DNA of 7,141 nucleotides from DATADF01 sp046263155 (GTDB lineage: Bacteria > Actinomycetota > CADDZG01 > WHSQ01), in the NCBI GenBank assembly GCA_046263155.1, contig JBHELF010000068.1, positions 1 through 7,141 on the forward strand, read 5' to 3'. The notes below the pieces were generated by a model, which searched no databases, was not told the origin of the DNA, and saw only the letters and a program-made list of their open reading frames with translations. The translations under genes were made by a program, and so were the position numbers. Of this stretch, positions 1 through 6,215 are shown piece by piece (position 1 is the stretch's first letter; each line of letters begins with the position of its first letter).

Positions 1-1031
1 CTTGTGTAGATCTCGCCGGTTAGGTCTAAGTTCAGCAATTTGCGCACCCGACTTCCGTCGGCCTGCATTGTGTAAAGGCTCCAACTACCGTCGCGATCGC
101 TGACGAACGCAATCTGTTCACCATCGGGCGACCATGTTGGATTTGCTTCCCCCGAAGGACTACCCGCCGTCAAGTTTCGAAGCCCGCTCCCGTCGGCGCG
201 CACGACCCATATATCCACTCCCGAATCACCTGCGAGAAAACCTCGTCGGGTGTAGAAGACAATCTGTTTTCCGTTCCGCGACCATTCGGGGCCGGCGGCC
301 AAGAGTTCGCCGAACCGGCCCGGCCTACTCAGATACCGAACCCGAGATCCATCCGAAGCAAGCAACTTGATCGCCTTGCTCGGAAAGTCCGCATACGCAA
401 TCCACGAACCATCCGGCGAAAAAGCGGGATCCTCCTGGATCCCGGGCTCCACGACTAAGGGCTCACGGTTGGTGCCGTCGGAATCCATGACATAGAGATC
501 TTCCTGATTCCTGCTTAAGTCTGGGTAGTACAGAGGATTGTTCTCATGGCTTGCAAAGACGATTCTGTCTCCGTCGGCAGACCATTCGGGCAGGGTGTCA
601 CTGTGATGCGGTGAATTGGTGAGATTTGCAGACCCGGTCCCGTCCGAATTCATGACGTATATGTCGGCGACAAGGCCACCGGGCGGCTGCCGTGAGAAGA
701 CGATCCTGCGACCATCGGGCGACCAGGCCGGAGCGAAATCCTGATCGATGCCCGAAGTCACTCGCTGCAAAGACGCGCCAGCCGGTCCAACGCTAAAAAG
801 GTCGTAATCGTCGGCAACCGCAGCCGAGACCGGACCATCATCCGTGGGTTGATCTAGGCGGACGTCGAAGGTCAACCGGCCGTTGCGAACAGCCGGACCG
901 GCCTCGGCATTAGGCGCCACGGCCGCCGGCAGCAAACCCAGAACACAGATGGTCATCAAGACCGCGGCCACCCGTCTTCTTCTCGACAATCGTCGGACAC
1001 CGAGGTCTGTGGCAGGAAGAAGCTCTCTCAT
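1..1031 (-). CDS. Secreted TolB/PD40-type six-bladed beta-propeller protein, 3' end cut by window edge
   Basis: Exported beta-propeller paralogue; 343 residues are visible from the ATG at 1031, and the frame stays open to position 1. By comparison with its siblings only about ten residues are missing, presumably ending in a DWGPRP-like tail. I chose ATG 1031 because GGAGG lies 8 nt upstream, it sits at the same place in the junction motif as the other starts, and it gives a normal signal peptide: Arg-rich 13-20, hydrophobic 21-40, Ala-Glu-Ala at 42-44. An in-frame ATG at 1115, overlapping the previous stop, would add 28 polar residues and cannot be excluded. W motifs start at 103 (WSPDG), 150 (WSADG), 204 (FSPDG), 250 (WSRNG) and 300 (WSPDG), so three of five are degenerate, more than in any other member. 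The arginine cluster before the hydrophobic core is only a weak match to a Tat signal. Confidence 0.88.
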   Translation of the reverse strand, partial: MRELLPATDLGVRRLSRRRRVAAVLMTICVLGLLPAAVAPNAEAGPAVRNGRLTFDVRLDQPTDDGPVSAAVADDYDLFSVGPAGASLQRVTSGIDQDFAPAWSPDGRRIVFSRQPPGGLVADIYVMNSDGTGSANLTNSPHHSDTLPEWSADGDRIVFASHENNPLYYPDLSRNQEDLYVMDSDGTNREPLVVEPGIQEDPAFSPDGSWIAYADFPSKAIKLLASDGSRVRYLSRPGRFGELLAAGPEWSRNGKQIVFYTRRGFLAGDSGVDIWVVRADGSGLRNLTAGSPSGEANPTWSPDGEQIAFVSDRDGSWSLYTMQADGSRVRKLLNLDLTGEIYT

Positions 1032-1048
1032 GGGCGCGGCCTCCAATC
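1028..1048 (-). promoter_or_regulatory. Orphan junction motif carrying the ribosome-binding site of the last gene
   Basis: It differs from the consensus junction by one base (TGGAGG for TGGGGG), which makes a good Shine-Dalgarno GGAGG 8 nt before the ATG at 1031. Read in the frame that ends at TGA 1030-1028 it gives PPDWRPRP-stop, but no long gene feeds into that frame: it is closed by a TAG about 70 nt upstream. It is therefore a gene end without a gene. Confidence 0.65.
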
Positions 1049-1111
1049 GGGCGGTAGCGCTTGGAGACGCTCCGCAATCGTCATCACTCTGGGCAATGCC
1101 GACTAAATGGC
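1032..1111 (-). pseudogene. Possible scar of a lost propeller gene between the last two genes
   Basis: These 80 bases separate the stop of the preceding gene (1112-1114) from the preferred start of the last gene (1031). At the upstream side an ATGA overlap at 1115-1112 starts a reading frame with ATGAGCCAT, the same nine bases that start the gene at 6198. At the downstream side lies the orphan DWRPRP-stop end. A start and an end of an array member are thus present with almost nothing between them, and in different frames. A deletion is the simplest reading, but the stretch may instead be a 28-residue N-terminal extension of the last gene, because ATG 1115 is in frame with it. Confidence 0.4.
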
Positions 1112-2095
1112 TCATGTCGTCGGACCCCAGCTGGGTGGACACCCGGCCGCCCCGACCTCGATATCAAGGACCGGTAAGGGACGAGTGCCATCTGAGCGCA
1201 TCGTGTAGAGCTTTCGGTACTCGCCTCGGTCGCTGAGAAACGCGATCTCTTTTCCATCTGGCGACCAACTAGGCCCGAAATCGTCGGCGCCGCTTTGAGT
1301 CAGTTTCGTCAGCCCATCACCGTCGATACCGATGACCCAGATGTCGGCGCTTGGACGGCCGGTCTCGACGTTTCTGACCGCGTCAAACGCGATCCTTGTC
1401 CCGTCGGGCGACCAATCTGGAAACTCGAGTACGCCTGCCCGGCGCGCCGCAGCGAGCGACCTGGTGCGGCCTCCACTGGTGCTTATAAGTTCCAGCGAAC
1501 GGAAATTGTCCAGGTATGCGATCCAGCGACCGTCCGGCGACCACGTTGGGTCCGTTTGATCGCCGGGCGCCTCGACCAAGGGTTGGACGGACCCCGTGTC
1601 GACGTTCATCACATATAGGTCATGCGGACTTCTGGGAAGACCTGAACGGTCGCTACTGAAAGCCAGCTGGGTTCCATCGGGAGACCATGAGGGTGCGAAC
1701 TCTGCCGCCGTGGGGGTGTTGGTGAGATTGGCGATCCCTTCGTCGCTTGCGAGAAAGACATCCCCCGGGGTTTCGTTGCCGGATGCCCAAAGCGTGCGGC
1801 GCACGAACGCGATGGAGTCACCATCCGGCGACCACTTTGGCCAACAGTCGAGCTCCGGTCCGGTCGTGATTTGGTGGAGGCCGCCGCCGTCCTCCTTCAC
1901 GGTAAAGATGTCCGCATCGACAACCGGTGATGACGGCGCCCCCATGAACGCCTGAAAAGCGATCCGACCGTTGCGTCCCGGGAACGCGGCCTCGACCACA
2001 CCGGTATCACCTACCGGAAAGAGAGGGAGAGCGGCCGCGATGCAGAGCGCGCCGACGACAATGCCTTTCGATCTACAGGAGGAATGAACGGTCAT
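1112..2095 (-). CDS. Secreted TolB/PD40-type six-bladed beta-propeller protein with atypical C-terminus
   Basis: Exported beta-propeller paralogue of 327 residues from the ATG at 2095 (ATGA overlap with the upstream gene). It is the shortest complete member: the signal peptide core is about 11-27, likely cut after Val-Glu-Ala at 34-36, and the first variable loop is short. AFPGRNGRIAF follows. WSPDG motifs start at 88, 137, 185, 228 and 277, all perfect. The chain ends SWGPTT instead of DWGPRP, so its last codons do not repeat the junction sequence found at the other gene ends. Cys84 and Cys319 both lie four residues before a W-motif Trp, in the first and the last blade. In a closed propeller these blades are neighbours, so a disulfide could lock the ring. 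Its TGA overlaps an ATG at 1115, one of two candidate starts for the next gene. Confidence 0.93.
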   Translation of the reverse strand: MTVHSSCRSKGIVVGALCIAAALPLFPVGDTGVVEAAFPGRNGRIAFQAFMGAPSSPVVDADIFTVKEDGGGLHQITTGPELDCWPKWSPDGDSIAFVRRTLWASGNETPGDVFLASDEGIANLTNTPTAAEFAPSWSPDGTQLAFSSDRSGLPRSPHDLYVMNVDTGSVQPLVEAPGDQTDPTWSPDGRWIAYLDNFRSLELISTSGGRTRSLAAARRAGVLEFPDWSPDGTRIAFDAVRNVETGRPSADIWVIGIDGDGLTKLTQSGADDFGPSWSPDGKEIAFLSDRGEYRKLYTMRSDGTRPLPVLDIEVGAAGCPPSWGPTT

Positions 2096-2112
2096 GGGCG
2101 CGGCCCCCAATC
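2092..2112 (-). promoter_or_regulatory. ATGA stop-start junction, consensus copy
   Basis: Identical 21-base junction with start ATG at 2095. It is the last intact consensus copy in transcription order; the following gene ends with a different sequence. Confidence 0.65.
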
Positions 2113-3132
2113 GGGCCTGCTGAATTGGGCGCCGACGAGCTCGAGATCGATCAGCCTCCGAACATTGCCGCCATCGCTATCCATGCGGTAGAGCTTCCAG
2201 GCGCGTTTTCGGTTGCTGATGAAGACCATCTGCGTCCCGTCCGGTGACCAGGCCGCCCATCGATCGTGGGTGTCATTGGCGCGCGTAAGGTTCCGAAGAC
2301 CACTCCCATCGGGTCGCACGAGCCAGATGTCGGCATTGTTTTGTGGGCCGGCGGTGAATGAAATCCAACTTCCATCCGGCGACCACTCCGCTTGGTGGGC
2401 CTCTCCCTCGAATCGACCCGGCGCTGCGGCGGTTTTGCGACCAGTGCCGTTGAGCCTGATGAGCTCGATATTGCCGGTGCTCCGATCTGAGAAGGCGATC
2501 CAGTTTCCATCAGGGGACCAGGCAGGCAGGCCCTGGTCTCCGGAACCAGCCACCAACCTTGCGACGTTGCCTCCATCCGCATCCATGACAAAGACATCGG
2601 CTCCGAACTCACCCACAGGAGCAAACTGGTTGATCACGTAACTCGCAGTGTTGGTGTAGCTCGTAAACACGATCCTCTTGCCATCCGGCGACCAGTCGGG
2701 CCCGAAGTCGTCGTCGAGCGGGGTGTTCGTCACGTTGACGAGTTCACTTCCGTCGCGGTTCATGACATAGATGTCTCCCGCCAGCGCATACGGAAGGGCC
2801 CGGGAGAAAGCAACTTTCGTCCCGTCCGGTGACCACGCCGGGTCGTAATCGGCGGCTGGTCCTTCCGTAACACGGCGGAGACCGGCGCCATCGGGGGCCA
2901 AAGTGAAGAGATCTAGATCATCAGTAAGCCCTGTGGTGTGGTTAGTGATTGGAGCCGTCCCGACCGGGAGGATGATGAGCCCGTTTTGAGCCTGAGGGGC
3001 TGCCTCGGCTTTTGGGGTGACCTGCCGACCACCGACACCGAGGATGAAGACAATTCCCGTGGCGAAGACAGCGAAAAATCGCTTCCGGGCTAACCCTCGT
3101 TCATGAGGGTTGAAGGCAGAAACAGGCTTCAT
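2092..3132 (-). CDS. Secreted TolB/PD40-type six-bladed beta-propeller protein, close twin of the previous gene
   Basis: Exported beta-propeller paralogue of 346 residues from the ATG at 3132, which shares ATGA with the upstream stop; the in-frame TTG at 3147 is rejected. The N-terminus is basic (Arg/Lys at 12-18), then strongly hydrophobic at about 19-35, with Ala-Glu-Ala at 42-44. The mature start reads APQAQNGLIILP, so the AFPGRNG consensus is altered, though the NG and the following strand remain. W motifs are perfect WSPDG at 100, 147, 205, 250 and 295; DWGPRP is at 341-346. Spacing is 47, 58, 45 and 45 residues. The long loop after the second motif (about 158-177) is the longest of the set. 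The protein is about 79% identical to the preceding paralogue over an 89-residue stretch but differs in both variable loops. Ligand unknown. Confidence 0.94.
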   Translation of the reverse strand: MKPVSAFNPHERGLARKRFFAVFATGIVFILGVGGRQVTPKAEAAPQAQNGLIILPVGTAPITNHTTGLTDDLDLFTLAPDGAGLRRVTEGPAADYDPAWSPDGTKVAFSRALPYALAGDIYVMNRDGSELVNVTNTPLDDDFGPDWSPDGKRIVFTSYTNTASYVINQFAPVGEFGADVFVMDADGGNVARLVAGSGDQGLPAWSPDGNWIAFSDRSTGNIELIRLNGTGRKTAAAPGRFEGEAHQAEWSPDGSWISFTAGPQNNADIWLVRPDGSGLRNLTRANDTHDRWAAWSPDGTQMVFISNRKRAWKLYRMDSDGGNVRRLIDLELVGAQFSRPDWGPRP

Positions 3133-3149
3133 GGGCGCGGCCCCCAATC
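3129..3149 (-). promoter_or_regulatory. ATGA stop-start junction, consensus copy
   Basis: Identical 21-base junction with start ATG at 3132. It shares five further upstream bases (GGCCC) with the junction at 2092-2112, making 26 identical bases, in line with the close relation of the genes around it. Confidence 0.65.
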
Positions 3150-4160
3150 GGGCCTCGAGTAGTCCCCACCGACAAGCTCGATGTCAATGAGCTCGCGGAC
3201 GTTCCTGCCGTCTGCATCCATTCGGTAGAGCCGCCAGCCGCTTTGGCGGTTACTGATAAAGGCCATCTGTCGGCCGTCCGGCGACCAAGTGCCGTATTGA
3301 TCGTCGACACCGCTGGCCGCAGTCAGGTTGGCAAGCTGCTTGCCATCGCTACGAATGACCCAGATGTCTTGGTCACTTCCGCCTGCGGCACCGAACGCGA
3401 TCCATTTGCCATCCGGCGACCAATCGGCCTTATAAGGCGTGTGTCCAAACGCCCCGCGTGGAGTTAGCGACCGACGACCGGAACCATCAGGGCGGATCAG
3501 GTCGATCGTCTGTGTTGTGATCTCGGAGAAAGCGATCCACTTACCATCCGGCGACCATGTGGCCAGCCCTTGGTCGCCGGCATCTTCCACGAGTGGGCTC
3601 AGATTGCCTCCGTCGGAGTCCACGATGTAGAGGTCTCCGCCGGGTGCGACGGCGGTCTCATAGAGAATGTATGTGGGCCAGTTGTCCCAGCTCGTAAACA
3701 CAATTCGCTTTCCGTCCGGAGACCACTCTGGGGCGAAATCGTCATTCAGAGGCGAATTGGTGATGTTGACCAGCCCGCTTCCATCTCTGTTCATCACGTA
3801 GATATCCGCTGCCAGAGCGAACGGCGTCGCGCGCGCAAACGCGATCTTCGTTCCATCGGGTGACCACGCGGGATCAAAGTCGGCGGGCGGGCCAGACGTA
3901 AGACGGGTCAGGCCCGTTCCGTCCGGCCCTAAAGTGAACAGGTCGAGGTCGTCCAGATAAGGGGGCGCCTGCTGGGGCAGGGGGTCGACGCGAATAGGGA
4001 CGATGATGAGCCCGTTGCGGCCTGGGAATGCAGCCTCGGCGGTCCCAACCGTTGCTGGAAAGGCACTCCAAGCGATCGCCAGCGCGAGCGCGGCGCTGAT
4101 AAATGCTTCTTTTGGACGAGAACCATGCTTATCAATGCTGAGCACCGAAAGAAGGTTCAT
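3129..4160 (-). CDS. Secreted TolB/PD40-type six-bladed beta-propeller protein, close twin of the next gene
   Basis: Exported beta-propeller paralogue of 343 residues from the ATG at 4160 (ATGA overlap with the preceding gene; an in-frame TTG 15 nt upstream is rejected). Signal peptide: Lys/Arg-containing start, hydrophobic core about 19-38, Ala-Glu-Ala at 41-43, then AFPGRNGLIIVP. W motifs start at 99, 146, 202, 247 and 292, all perfect WSPDG; DWGPRP is at 338-343. Blade spacing is 47, 56, 45 and 45 residues. The two variable loops are a Pro/Gln-rich one at about 56-69 and an aromatic one at about 157-175 with several Trp and Tyr. Residues 70-158 match residues 71-159 of the next gene at 70 of 89 positions in my hand alignment, much closer than any other pair here, which implies a recent duplication. 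No catalytic motif is seen. Confidence 0.94.
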   Translation of the reverse strand: MNLLSVLSIDKHGSRPKEAFISAALALAIAWSAFPATVGTAEAAFPGRNGLIIVPIRVDPLPQQAPPYLDDLDLFTLGPDGTGLTRLTSGPPADFDPAWSPDGTKIAFARATPFALAADIYVMNRDGSGLVNITNSPLNDDFAPEWSPDGKRIVFTSWDNWPTYILYETAVAPGGDLYIVDSDGGNLSPLVEDAGDQGLATWSPDGKWIAFSEITTQTIDLIRPDGSGRRSLTPRGAFGHTPYKADWSPDGKWIAFGAAGGSDQDIWVIRSDGKQLANLTAASGVDDQYGTWSPDGRQMAFISNRQSGWRLYRMDADGRNVRELIDIELVGGDYSRPDWGPRP

Positions 4161-4177
4161 GGGCGCGGCCCCCAATC
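4157..4177 (-). promoter_or_regulatory. ATGA stop-start junction, consensus copy
   Basis: Identical over 21 bases to the junction at 5158-5178, with start ATG at 4160. The codon before GAT is GTC rather than CCC, so identity stops at the motif edge while the protein also differs there (Val in place of Pro). Confidence 0.65.
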
Positions 4178-5161
4178 GACGGTCGCAAAAGGATCCGGAC
4201 CTAGGTTGATCGCGATGATCGGCTCGATACGGGAGCCGTCAGGCCTCACTCGGTAGAGCTTTTGGCGCTCCTCGTCACGGGAGGCCCCGACGAACGCGAT
4301 CCACTTCCCATCCGGCGACCACGACGGGTTGGAGTGGACGCTAGGGAGTCCTGAAAGTCTGTAGAGTCCTGAGCCACCACGGTTTACGACCCAGAGGTCA
4401 CCAGTCGTTGTGGCAAAGGCAAGCTGGCGACCATCCGGCGACCATGAAGGCCCGCCCGGCTCATCTTCCGACTGCGCAATCATTACGGCGTGTCCGCCCG
4501 TAGCGGGTACGAGCCGTATCGAGTTTGTAGCGCGGTCCTGAAATGCGATCACGTCGCCTTGCGGGGACCAAGCGGGCATAGCTTGGACTCCGTCCATGTC
4601 AACGAGCTGAGTAACTTCGCCCTCCATGTCGACTACATACAGATCCATGTCGATGAAGGGATAAGCGGCCGGATTTCCCCGGTCACTGGCAAACACGATC
4701 CTTCTTCCATCGGGCGACCACGCCGGATAAAACTCGTTGCTGTCAGGAGTCGTGCTGACGTTCGTGATGCGGCCCGTCTTGACGTCCAGGACAAAGAGGT
4801 CACCGGCTCCAAGACCGATGCGTCGTCCGAACGCGATCCGATCGCCACGTGGTGACCAAGCCGGGCACCAGTCCTCCTCTGGACCCTCGGTCAATTGGGT
4901 GAGAACACCCGTGCTCCAGTCCACCACGTACAGATCCCGGTTCACCCCGCCGCCCAGCAGGTCCCTCGTAGCTGAGTGATCCACAGCGGGGACCGCAAAC
5001 GCGATACGGCCGTTGCGCCCGGGAAACGCGGCCTCCGCTTGAAGCGTCGCATAAGGAACCGGAGTCGACATCAAGAGAATGACCGCGGCTAAGACAATCC
5101 CGCGATGTTCTCTTTGTCGCTGACCACCTCCAGCGTGGCTGAAGACAAAAAGAAGCCTCAT
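4157..5161 (-). CDS. Secreted TolB/PD40-type six-bladed beta-propeller protein, divergent member
   Basis: Exported beta-propeller paralogue of 334 residues from the ATG at 5161, which overlaps the preceding TGA. A TTG 15 nt upstream is in frame but would prepend MGAAP, residues read from the overlapping end of the previous gene, so I prefer the ATG. The signal peptide has a basic stretch near 14-20, a hydrophobic core at about 21-40 and Ala-Glu-Ala at 42-44, followed by AFPGRNGRIAF. W motifs start at 102 (WSPRG), 148, 198 (WSPQG), 240 and 281, with DWGPRP at 329-334. Two of the five have lost the Asp of WSPDG, the later blades are shorter (41-42 residues), and several of the usual Asp-Gly hairpin turns are replaced (DWSTG, DVKTG, DMEGE). 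It thus looks like one of the more diverged members. A single Cys (99) precedes the first W motif. Binding partner unknown. Confidence 0.93.
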   Translation of the reverse strand: MRLLFVFSHAGGGQRQREHRGIVLAAVILLMSTPVPYATLQAEAAFPGRNGRIAFAVPAVDHSATRDLLGGGVNRDLYVVDWSTGVLTQLTEGPEEDWCPAWSPRGDRIAFGRRIGLGAGDLFVLDVKTGRITNVSTTPDSNEFYPAWSPDGRRIVFASDRGNPAAYPFIDMDLYVVDMEGEVTQLVDMDGVQAMPAWSPQGDVIAFQDRATNSIRLVPATGGHAVMIAQSEDEPGGPSWSPDGRQLAFATTTGDLWVVNRGGSGLYRLSGLPSVHSNPSWSPDGKWIAFVGASRDEERQKLYRVRPDGSRIEPIIAINLGPDPFATVDWGPRP

Positions 5162-5178
5162 GGGCGCGGCCCCCAATC
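5158..5178 (-). promoter_or_regulatory. ATGA stop-start junction, consensus copy
   Basis: It reads TGGGGGCCGCGCCCATGA after GAT, encoding DWGPRP-stop, with the next ATG at 5161. The GGGGG run lies 8 nt before the ATG and is a weak Shine-Dalgarno candidate. GGGC and GCCC could form a 4-bp stem around a CGC loop directly before the start codon, which a ribosome finishing the upstream gene would open. Confidence 0.65.
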
Positions 5179-6198
5179 GGGCTCGGCCGGAGTCTCCAGC
5201 TGTAGATCTACAACTCGTCGCGGTTTGGAACCATCTGCGCCCAACGTATAGAGCCGAAAACCCTCACCCACGAGGCGAGAAACGGCGAGCCTGCGCCCAT
5301 CTGGCGACCAGTCAACTTCCCAGTAGTCAGACTCACGGGTGAGCCGCCGCAACCCGGTCCCGTCGACATCTACAGTCCAGATGGGGCCCGGCTCCTCACC
5401 TGACGATGGGATGAAGGCGATTGTTTTTCCCGTCGGAGACCAACTGGGACTGAAGACGAGTTCCCCTCCGAGTTGAACAGACTTAACGATCGTGTGACGG
5501 CGAGATCCGTCGGGAGCAATCAGGGCGAGGCCAGAGCCGTTACCACCATAAAAAGAAAAAGCGATCCAGGAGCCGTCAGGGGACCAGGCGGGCTGAAAAG
5601 TGTCCGGCTCATCGGAAGTGCCTCGAATGCCACCTTCCGAAGTAAGTCGGACGAAGCCACCTCCATCAGCGTTGATCACGCAAACGTCTACGATGTAAAT
5701 CTCGGTAGGACCGTCAGTACAGTTGAAAGCGATTTGGGTTCCGTCAGGGGACCACGATGGATGGTGATCCCGTCGAGCTGGGGAACGCGTCAAGTTGACC
5801 TGATCACTGCCATCGGGATCCATGAGATAGATGTCGCCGGGCGCTTGGCCGAGCGCTGCGCGCGTGAATGCGATCCGACTGCCATCGGGAGACCAGGCTG
5901 GTGAGTAGTCGACAGCGGGACCTTGCGTGAGGCGCACGAGGCCCTGCCCGCGAGGCGAGACGGAGAAGAGATCGAGATCCCCGGTGAGGCCATAGTAGGA
6001 GGGATCTGCGGTCGCCCTGACGTCCACTTCGAACACGATTCGCCCGTTACGCGCGGGAAACGCCGCCTCGGCACCCGGCGTCCATTGCGATATCGGGAGT
6101 AACGCCGCGGATATCCCTAGAGCCAAAGCGGCGCGCACAATCGCTTTCCGTTGCCAGGAGGGGCGCGTAGCGCCCTTCTTGGTTTCGTCATGGCTCAT
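5158..6198 (-). CDS. Secreted TolB/PD40-type six-bladed beta-propeller protein with an unusual Cys pair
   Basis: Exported beta-propeller paralogue of 346 residues. The ATG at 6198 overlaps the upstream TGA (ATGA). The N-terminus is basic (Lys/Arg to about residue 22), then hydrophobic (about 21-38), with a likely signal peptidase site after Ala-Glu-Ala at 43-45, leading into AFPARNGRIVF. W motifs start at 102, 149, 205, 253 (WSPTG) and 297; DWGPRP ends the chain at 341-346. There is no enzyme domain, lipobox or membrane anchor. Oddity: the third blade holds Cys160 and Cys173. Cys173 replaces the Tyr of the usual Asp-Leu/Ile-Tyr-Val-Met strand, and the segment EIYIVDVCVINADGG looks like a locally doubled strand motif. 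Both Cys would lie on neighbouring strands, so a disulfide is plausible in an exported protein. A GGGAG stretch 8 nt before the ATG is the likely ribosome-binding site. Confidence 0.93.
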   Translation of the reverse strand: MSHDETKKGATRPSWQRKAIVRAALALGISAALLPISQWTPGAEAAFPARNGRIVFEVDVRATADPSYYGLTGDLDLFSVSPRGQGLVRLTQGPAVDYSPAWSPDGSRIAFTRAALGQAPGDIYLMDPDGSDQVNLTRSPARRDHHPSWSPDGTQIAFNCTDGPTEIYIVDVCVINADGGGFVRLTSEGGIRGTSDEPDTFQPAWSPDGSWIAFSFYGGNGSGLALIAPDGSRRHTIVKSVQLGGELVFSPSWSPTGKTIAFIPSSGEEPGPIWTVDVDGTGLRRLTRESDYWEVDWSPDGRRLAVSRLVGEGFRLYTLGADGSKPRRVVDLQLETPAEPDWGPRP

Positions 6199-6215
6199 GG
6201 GCGCGGCTCCCAGTC
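6195..6215 (-). promoter_or_regulatory. ATGA stop-start junction with G-rich ribosome-binding stretch
   Basis: First junction of the array. The codons for Asp-Trp-Glu-Pro-Arg-Pro-stop contain GGGAG 8 nt before the ATG of the next gene, and the stop and start share ATGA (6198-6195). This copy differs from the main form by GAC for GAT and GAG for GGG, and has the better Shine-Dalgarno match. Translational coupling is inferred from the overlap. Confidence 0.7.

Noticed and set aside
2077..2095. Perfect AGGAGG followed by ATG on the plus strand near 2078-2086.
   Set aside because: The plus-strand frame from that ATG closes after about 35 codons, and the bases encode the signal peptide start of a minus-strand gene, so the match is probably chance.
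3133..3147. In-frame TTG start 15 bases upstream of the ATG, giving an MGAAP leader, repeated at the junctions near 2110, 4175 and 5176.
   Set aside because: The extra residues are read from the overlapping end of the previous gene and contain the likely ribosome-binding stretch. ATG with a four-base ATGA overlap is the better start and also fits the first junction, where the equivalent codon is CTG.
5473..5904. Plus-strand open frame of 143 codons, and similar ones at 2213-2641, 4490-4855, 1596-1955 and 883-1236.
   Set aside because: They lie antisense to well-supported propeller genes, have no recognisable domain or signal, and repeat the reverse-complement of the WSPDG codons; they follow from GC-rich codon use on the other strand.
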